Assembly: GCA_963555705.1 (NCBI GenBank)
Contig: OY743176.1
Coordinates: 43,911,026-43,975,025, forward strand
DNA length: 64,000 nt
Direction: 5' to 3'
Source of the DNA: Ligustrum vulgare
Lineage: Eukaryota; Streptophyta; Magnoliopsida; Lamiales; Oleaceae
Part shown: piece after piece, positions 57,853 to 64,000 of the stretch
Numbering within the stretch: the stretch's first letter is position 1
Layout: each line of letters begins with the position of its first letter
The notes under the pieces: model-generated
What the model was told of the DNA's origin: nothing
Seen by the model: only the letters and a program-made list of their open reading frames with translations
Database searches by the model: none
Made by a program: the position numbers and the translations under genes

Positions 57853-58119
57853 TGTAACGATCGGCGTCCCACTTAACGGGCTGTCCCGACCGTTAGATGA
57901 CGGTGTACTGTCCCCACTGTACCAATACAAGTCTTTTTAGCATGCTTTGTCCTCACTCGCACGCTCCCCGAGAAAACTTCCCAAGAGGTCACCCATCCCA
58001 GAATTTCTCCAAGCCAAGCACGCTTAACTGTGGAATTTCTAACAATGGACTTCCGGAAAAGAAGGTGCACCTTGTTGGTATGAGTAGTACCTATCAATTC
58101 TCTTAGTTGGGGTATTACA
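57853..58119 (-). repeat. Cassandra 5' LTR
   Basis: 267 bp and similar to the other LTR with scattered differences and a short gap near the end. Its 5S-like words (complement of GATGGGTGACC at 57987-57998 and of GTTAAGCGTGCTT at 58017-58029) are closer to 5S rRNA than those in the left copy. Confidence 0.93.
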
Positions 58120-61100
58120 TAACGCTTATGTAGTTCAATTATCTTTAAGTGCTTTGATTCCTAACACATGGTATTTTGATAATGAATGTTCTAGACACAT
58201 GATAGGTGATCTCTCTTTACTAACACATTTTGAAAAAGGCGAGACAGGTGCTGTTACCTTTGGTGATGGCCAAAAGGGTAAGATAGATGGATCTAGTATC
58301 ATCAACATCAAGGGATTGCCTACCTTAACCAATGTCTTATATGTTATAGGACTCAAGGCAAATTTGATTAGTGTAGGTCAATTGTGTGATGATAATCTAC
58401 TTGTCATGTCTTCTAAAGATTATTGCAAGGTTTTAAGTTGTGACAAGAACTCTAATCCATTAAAAAGTGTTTTGTTTAAGGAAGTTAGATCCAAAGAAAA
58501 ATGCTACACACTCGAAAGTCACATAACTTGCAACTCCGTTAGGACCAAAAATGAGAAATTATGGCATAACAGATTAGGACATCTAAACTACCATGATCTC
58601 ATGAAGCTGACTAGAATATAGGCTGTGAGAGGTTTGCCTAGCATAAAAAACATTCTAGATGAAATCTGTAGTGACTGTCAAAAGGGTAAGCAAACCAAAA
58701 GTCAACACAAATTAGGTACATCTATTAATACTTCTCATATACTTGAACTAATTTACATGGATCTGATGGGTCCTATTCAAAAGGAAAGTATTGGTGGCAA
58801 AAGGTATATTTATGTGTGTGTTGATGATTTCTCCAGATACTACCTTTGACAATTTTGCTAATCTGTTTCAAAAATTGAGCAATGAAAAGGCTGATGAACA
58901 GGCAAGAATCAAAAGGATCAGAAGCGATCATGGAAGAGTTTGAAAACTCTGACTTTGCTGATTTTTGTATCCAATACGGAATCAAGCATGAATTCTCATC
59001 CCCAAAGACTCCTCAACAGAATGGAGTGGTGGAAAGGAAAAATAGAACTATACAAGAGATGGCTCGTGTCATGCTAAACAGCAACAAATTGCCTACAAAA
59101 TTTTGGGCAGAAACCATAAATACTACTTGTTACATTATTAATAGAGTCATGCTTAGAACAAGAGCAAATCAAACTCCCTATGAAATCTAGAAGGGTAGAA
59201 AACCTAGGGTTGATTACTTTCATGCTTTTGGAAGTAAATGTTACTTTTTAAAAGATAGGGAACATCTAGAAAAATTTGACTCAAAATAGGATGAAGGAAT
59301 ATTTTTGGGTTATGCTGAAAACAGTAGGGCCTATAGAGTTTATAATCTTAGAACCCAAACCGTCCTTGAGTCAGTAAATGTGAAAGTGGATGACACTAAT
59401 AGTTCAAATTCAGATTTACAGGAAGCAGATGATGATCAACTGAAAATTCCACCAAAAGAGCAAGTCGAAACTGAAAAAACAGAAGAAGAACAGCACCAAG
59501 CAGGAAATCTCAATGATACTGAAGAATGCGACCAGGATGAATCTGGGCACCCAGTAACATCTGCATATCCAGACGCATCTGACTACCCAGATATACTTGA
59601 TATTACAAAATCAGAAGTATCGAAAAAACACCTGCTAGGATTCAAAAGGCTCATCCACTTGACAACATTCTCACGGATCTTTCTAAAAGAAATGTAACAA
59701 GAAGAAAATTTGCTTCTGATATGGGTAACATCTGGCATATGTCTCAAATTGAACCAAAAAATGTCAAGGAAGCTTTGACAGATGAAAACGAGGTACATGC
59801 TATGCAGGAGGAACTCAACCAATTTGCAAGAAACAATGTCTGAGAACTAGTACCACGTCCTAAAGAAGGAAAAATTGGAACCAAATGGATCTTCAAGAAC
59901 AAATCAGATGAACAAGAAAATGTTGTTAGAAATAAAGTCAGACTAGTTGCTCAAGGCTATACCTAGATTGAAGGGATAGACTTTGAAGAAACATTTGCTT
60001 CGGTAGCTAGACTGGAATCCATCAGACTATTGCTAGCTGTGTCCTGCTACATTAATTTCAAACTATACCAGATGGATGTCAAAAGTGCGTTCCTAAATGG
60101 TACACTCAATGAGGAAGCTTATGTGGAGCAGCTCCAAGGGTTCACAGATCCATCTCACCTGAACTATGTCTTTAGACTCAAAAAGGCCTTGTATGGATTG
60201 AAACAAGCCCCTAGAGCTTGGTATGAAAGGCTCAAATCATTCTTGCTAAGCAAAGGATACAAAAGGAAAGGAACTGATAAAACTCTTTTCATTAAGCATC
60301 TAAATCCTGGACTAACTGTAGCTCAAATATATGTTGATGACATTGTATTTGGGTCTACATCCAAGTCCAAAATTGATGACTTTATAAATACAATGAAAAG
60401 AGAACTTGAAATGAGTATGGTCGGTGAACTAACATTTTTTCTTGGCTTGCAAGTATAGCAGGATGAATCTAGCATATTCATATCTCAAGCAAAATATGCC
60501 AAAAATCTAGTGAAGAAGTTTGGACTAGAAGATGCAAAGGCCATAAGAACTCCCATGGAAACTACATTGAAACTTTCAAAGGATGACAGTGGTAAGGATG
60601 CAAATCCATCCCTCTACAGAAGCATGATTGGAAGTCTTTTGTACCTTATTGCCAGTAGGCCAGACATATCCTTCAGTGTTGGTGTATGTGCAAGATATCA
60701 GGCCAAGCCCAAGGAGTCTCATGTTGCTGCTGTAAAGAGGATCGTCAGATATGTAAGTGCTACATTGAGTTATGGAATCTGGTTTACTAGAGACACCACT
60801 GCCCTACTTCCAGGTTATTTAGATACAGACTAGGCTGGGAATGTGGATGATCGGAAGAGTACATCTGGAGGCTGTTTGGTGGCATGGCTAAGCAGAAAAC
60901 AAAATTCAGTGTTCCTTTCCACAGCCGAAGCGGAGTATATTGCAACAGGTAGTTCTGTACACAACTTCTTTGGATGAAATAAATGTTGGAAGACTATGAG
61001 ATTTCTACTGAACAAGCCACTATGTATTGTGACAACACTAGTGCCATTAACATCTCAAAAAACCCTGTCCAGCACTCCAGAACTAAACACATTGACATCA

Positions 61101-61258
61101 GACACCACTTCATCAGAGAATTGGTGGAACAAAAGATTATCAATTTGGAGCACATACAGACTGATCTATAGCTGGCAGATTTGTTCACTAAGGCCCTCGA
61201 TACTGTCAAATTTGAAAGCCTTAGGAAACAAATTGGAGTGTCACCTCCTCCTGAATAG
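58120..61258 (+). pseudogene. SIRE-like Copia pol, starting inside protease
   Basis: The sequence begins in the protease, TWYFDNECSRHMIGD (Asp-Ser-Gly-type site changed to DNE). Then GAG-pre-integrase LWHNRLGHLNYHDL, integrase core (LIYMDLMGPI, RSDHG, PQQNGVVERKNRT), RT ([54 protein letters not shown]) and RNase H (SRKQNSVFLSTAEAEYIATG, DLFTKALDT) to TAG at 61256-61258. At least ten stops interrupt it, several at W or Q positions. Gag and the 5' LTR are missing, replaced by the Cassandra element. The long linker and RT style fit the SIRE/Maximus clade, supported by the envelope-like ORF downstream. Confidence 0.9.
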
Positions 61259-62430
61259 GAACATGCCTATTTAAAAAAAAAAAAACACATACATTTTTTT
61301 CTTTTTCATTGCATGCTTTTAGGTTAACTTATCCTATTCTTATACTAAATAGATCATGTTTTTACTTTCAGATATATCTGAGTGCTTGAGGCTGATAACG
61401 AGACAGATACATCTGGCTGATGGCAGTCAACATGTCTCAGGATGAATCTAACTAACACTCAAATATGGACAATCTTAAGGATAAGTCACTGCTGTCTAAG
61501 TCATATGGTTTGCTACTGGATGAGATTTTATATTATTTGTGTAGACCTATGATCTGAATCTTTCTTTTAGCATTGCACACATTTTTCTTATTATCCAAGG
61601 GCAGGGCTAGTGGAAAAGAAGGCTGTCTATCCAAGCCAAGTTCATACTCTTTAGTTAACTAGGAAATATATGAGGAAAAAGTGATTGTATCAAAGAAAAA
61701 GGGGAAAACCTAGTAAGATAACTTCTGGGGATTGTGTGAATCTACCAATCCAAGCCAAGTTCATACCCTTCTTCTAATCTAAAGGGAAACATCTTGTAAG
61801 ATAACTTCTGGGGATTGTGTGAAGTTGTTTCCACCTCCAAAAGACATTGCCATAATAGTGAAAAGGTCGACAAACCGGATTTGAGAAAATGCACTCTATG
61901 TAGATATTGATCGGACTTATTGTGCACTACGATGACAAATCAATAAGTCAAGCAATCATACGATTTTTGACAATATGTGGATGACTAAGGGTTGCTCAGA
62001 TCACACACGCACATTAATCAACTTAATCATGTACGTGGTGGACTGTCTATTTCCAGATGTGTCTGCCTTAACAGATGCCAACAAGTGCTCAACATCTCTC
62101 AGGTATCCAAATGCATTTAGATTTTTCCTTATTCAAGAATTTTAGATTTTATTCTGAAAATCTTTAATTTTAAGGCAGCATATCGTGGCTAATATGTGCA
62201 AATCTTGCAGAACAAGTCAGTTGATTGTGGGGCCCAATTTTGGTAATTCATTTGTTTCCTAATTCTTAAAATATTTTGTTTCTTTATTTATCCTATTTTT
62301 GAGTCCTTCTTATAACCCAAAAACTCTCATACTTATATATACCTCACGTCCCAAACTCCCAAACTTCCTCTCATCTAAACCCTAACTTTCTTCTTCCTTT
62401 ACTTTCACAAATCCGACACCCATCCTGAGT
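61259..62430 (+). other. Spacer between pol and envelope-like ORF
   Basis: No coding capacity. It contains a direct duplication of TAAGATAACTTCTGGGGATT preceded by CCAAGCCAAGTTCATAC (about 61638-61740 and 61751-61825). Near its end TTATATATAC (62333-62342) and an AAACCCTAAC stretch look like a TATA box and a short leader for the next ORF. Confidence 0.5.
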
Positions 62431-64000
62431 ATAGCCAGAAGCAAGCAATCTGGAAGGAGGAGAACCACTCGAGGAGGCGGTGCCAATGGAAAATCTTCCC
62501 TGCCGAACCCATCGGAGATGGAGACACCAAGCGAAGGTGTCATGGTGGCAGTACCAAACTACGGCACTAGTCCTTCCCCGATGTCGCTCTCTACCTCTGG
62601 TACTACTCCTACTCTTGCTCTACTCTTGGAAAAATTGACCCTAAGGCATCTCCACCATTCCATATACTACGGGTATAAATTTGACGCCCATATCAGGTAA
62701 TCTTAGGTCCAATCATATTTCCCCCTTGGATATTTGGAGTGAATTACAAGGAGCAAGAAAAGTTGAAACTAAGAGAAAGGAAAAAGATGCGAAAATTGTG
62801 GAAGAAGAAGAAGTACATGAATCTGGTGAATCTGAGTCGGAGGAGGAAAAAGGAAAAACAGAAGAGCAAGATGTGTCTGGTGAAGTAGAAAAATCTAAGG
62901 AGGAGGATGAGGAAGCAGAAGAGTCCGGAACTGAAGAAAAACCAGATGAAATAGAGGAGTCTAAGGACGTAGACGAAGCTGAGCAATCAGAAGAGGAGAC
63001 TGAAAAAGAAACTGTGATCCCGGACAGAAAGGGAAAGAAGAAGGTAGAAGAAGCCACAAGTAAGTTTGAAGAAGAAAAAGTCTAAGGGAGACGCATCTGG
63101 GAATCCAGAGAGATCCAAATTTGATAATTCTTCATTCATTTGCACCCCTATACAGACTGCAAGAGGTATGTTTACCCCTTTCAATTTTAAGTTTTGGTCG
63201 TCGGAAGCATATACTGATTTCCAAAAACATATGTTGGGGAAACCAATGCATTATGAATCTAAGGTGGCTATAGAAGAGTTTGATGATTTTGAGGTAGATG
63301 ATATAGTGTCCCACTTTGGGTTGAAAAAATTGTCTGGATGTAAGGGGGAGATCAATGAGACTTTGGTTAAAGAGTTTTATGACAATATCCCTATTGACTT
63401 TAATTCCAAAAATTGCCTGTTTACCACTTCTATATTTGTTAGAGGACAATTGATTAAGATCTCTGCAAAGGAACTTAGAAAGTGGTTAGGGTTGAATGAA
63501 GATGTAGCTGATGAAGATAAGTCAATGGAAGCCACAAATGATGAAATTGCGATGGAGTTGTCGGGGGGAAAGGTTACGTGGCCGATGAAAGGGTTAAACA
63601 ATTACCTAGGTCGGAGATGTCCAAGAAATATCAAATTCTTCATAAAATTGTGAAGGCAAATTTTGACCAGCTCATTCATGATTCAAGCTTTAAGAGAGAG
63701 TCTACTAGAACTTTGTTTCTCCTTGGCACTAAACGAAACATTGACCTTGTTGCCTGTATTTGGAACTCAATTGTTGGTAGGGTCTCGAGGAGTGGTCCTT
63801 GACAAGGTAATACATATTTGTTGGTTTATTCTTGGATTATTTCACAATTTCTTCGTAATCAGGGTGTTCAGATGCTAGAGGATGATCTGTTGATCACTCC
63901 CAAGGTGTTAAACAAGGTCAGATGCAGGAAAACACTGGAGGTGCAGACCTCTCACAGGAAACAGGTTTTGGGTGACACTGCTGGAGAACAAGATTCATCT
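62431..64000 (+). pseudogene. Envelope-like / PF20167-type ORF of the SIRE-like element, open at right edge
   Basis: It begins at 62431 with ATA where ATG is expected, followed by ARSKQSGRRRTTRGGG. Frames then change near 62690, 63070 and 63590. An extremely acidic Glu-rich segment (62790-63080) is followed by a conserved part: ARGMFTPFNFKFWSSEAYTD, then IFVRGQLIKISAKELRKWLG, then QILHKIVKANFDQLIHDSSF. The latter blocks resemble the 'putative plant transposon protein' domain (PF20167) found downstream of pol in SIRE-like elements, sometimes called envelope-like. Its function is unknown. It is broken and runs past the window end. Confidence 0.7.

Larger units (their letters stand above)
57425..58119 (-). 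mobile_element. Cassandra TRIM element (5S rRNA-like LTRs)
   Basis: A 695-bp non-coding element: LTR 57425-57703, a 149-bp internal part, LTR 57853-58119. On the minus strand each LTR contains AGTTAAGCGTG(C/G)TTGG and GGGATGGGTGACCTC, followed by GGGAAGT, the internal promoter region of plant 5S rRNA. This is the hallmark of Cassandra TRIMs. The primer site TGGTATCAGA lies inside the right LTR (complement 57841-57850), so transcription is from the minus strand; the purine tract is the complement of 57704-57714. The flanks, gtatc on the left and taacg on the right, do not match: no target duplication. Confidence 0.93.

Noticed and set aside
57425..58119. Tandem pair of 5S rRNA genes
   Set aside because: Only the promoter-proximal words resemble 5S; the units have TG...CA ends, a primer site and a purine tract, which fits Cassandra LTRs.
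62713..63057. Ser-rich minus-strand frame
   Set aside because: Mirror image of the acidic GAA/GAG-rich plus-strand region of the envelope-like ORF.

Overview
This window is nuclear DNA of a flowering plant, probably a eudicot. It is AT-rich, has no bacterial features, carries plant-type LTR retrotransposons with initiator-Met tRNA primer sites, a Cassandra element with 5S rRNA-like LTRs, Helitrons, a plant mariner and Stowaway/hAT-type MITEs, and contains one spliced gene with GT-AG introns. No tRNA, functional rRNA gene or CRISPR array was found. The species cannot be read from the sequence.

Layout. (1) 1-24.7 kb is one decayed chromovirus Ty3/gypsy element, Reina-like, exploded by later insertions: the 3' part of a Copia element (1-3959, +), a complete Copia of the same family on the other strand (4395-9552, TSD gttat, LTRs identical), a complete and apparently intact chromovirus of another type (11165-20752, -, TSD caagt, about three LTR differences in 2.36 kb), and a 3.5-kb solo-LTR-like block (about 20911-24396) with a 50-bp hairpin minisatellite. 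(2) 24.7-27.3 kb holds a long imperfect inverted repeat. (3) 27.35-30.7 kb looks like a minus-strand Helitron that captured pieces of three host genes: a mitochondrial dicarboxylate/tricarboxylate carrier, an ER HSP70-17-like chaperone and pantothenate synthetase. (4) 31.05-31.41 kb is a hAT-type MITE with a perfect 8-bp TSD. (5) 32.5-34.3 kb is a decayed plus-strand Helitron with Rep and helicase remnants and a CTAG end. (6) 36.03-39.80 kb is a gag-only Copia-type LTR element (TSD acaat). (7) 40.3-43.3 kb is the only convincing host gene, a four-exon minus-strand gene for a basic coiled-coil protein of unknown function. (8) 44.17-48.4 kb is a truncated Tat-type gypsy element. (9) 49.1-53.0 kb is a decayed plant mariner whose transposase is split by a 2.4-kb internally deleted Copia (TSD cagac). 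(10) 53.6-57.4 kb is a decayed Copia cut off in its reverse transcriptase; a Cassandra element (57425-58119) sits exactly at that break; from 58.1 kb a different, SIRE-like Copia starts in its protease and continues into an envelope-like/PF20167-type ORF that runs off the window.

The genes do not form a pathway. The window is a record of serial transposition. Relative age can be read from nesting and LTR identity: the Reina-like element, the mariner and the SIRE-like element are old and full of stops; the inverted Copia copy and the large chromovirus are very young. The observations I find most worth following are the three-gene Helitron capture, the Cassandra element without matching target duplications at a junction of two unrelated Copia bodies, and the hairpin minisatellite inside an LTR.
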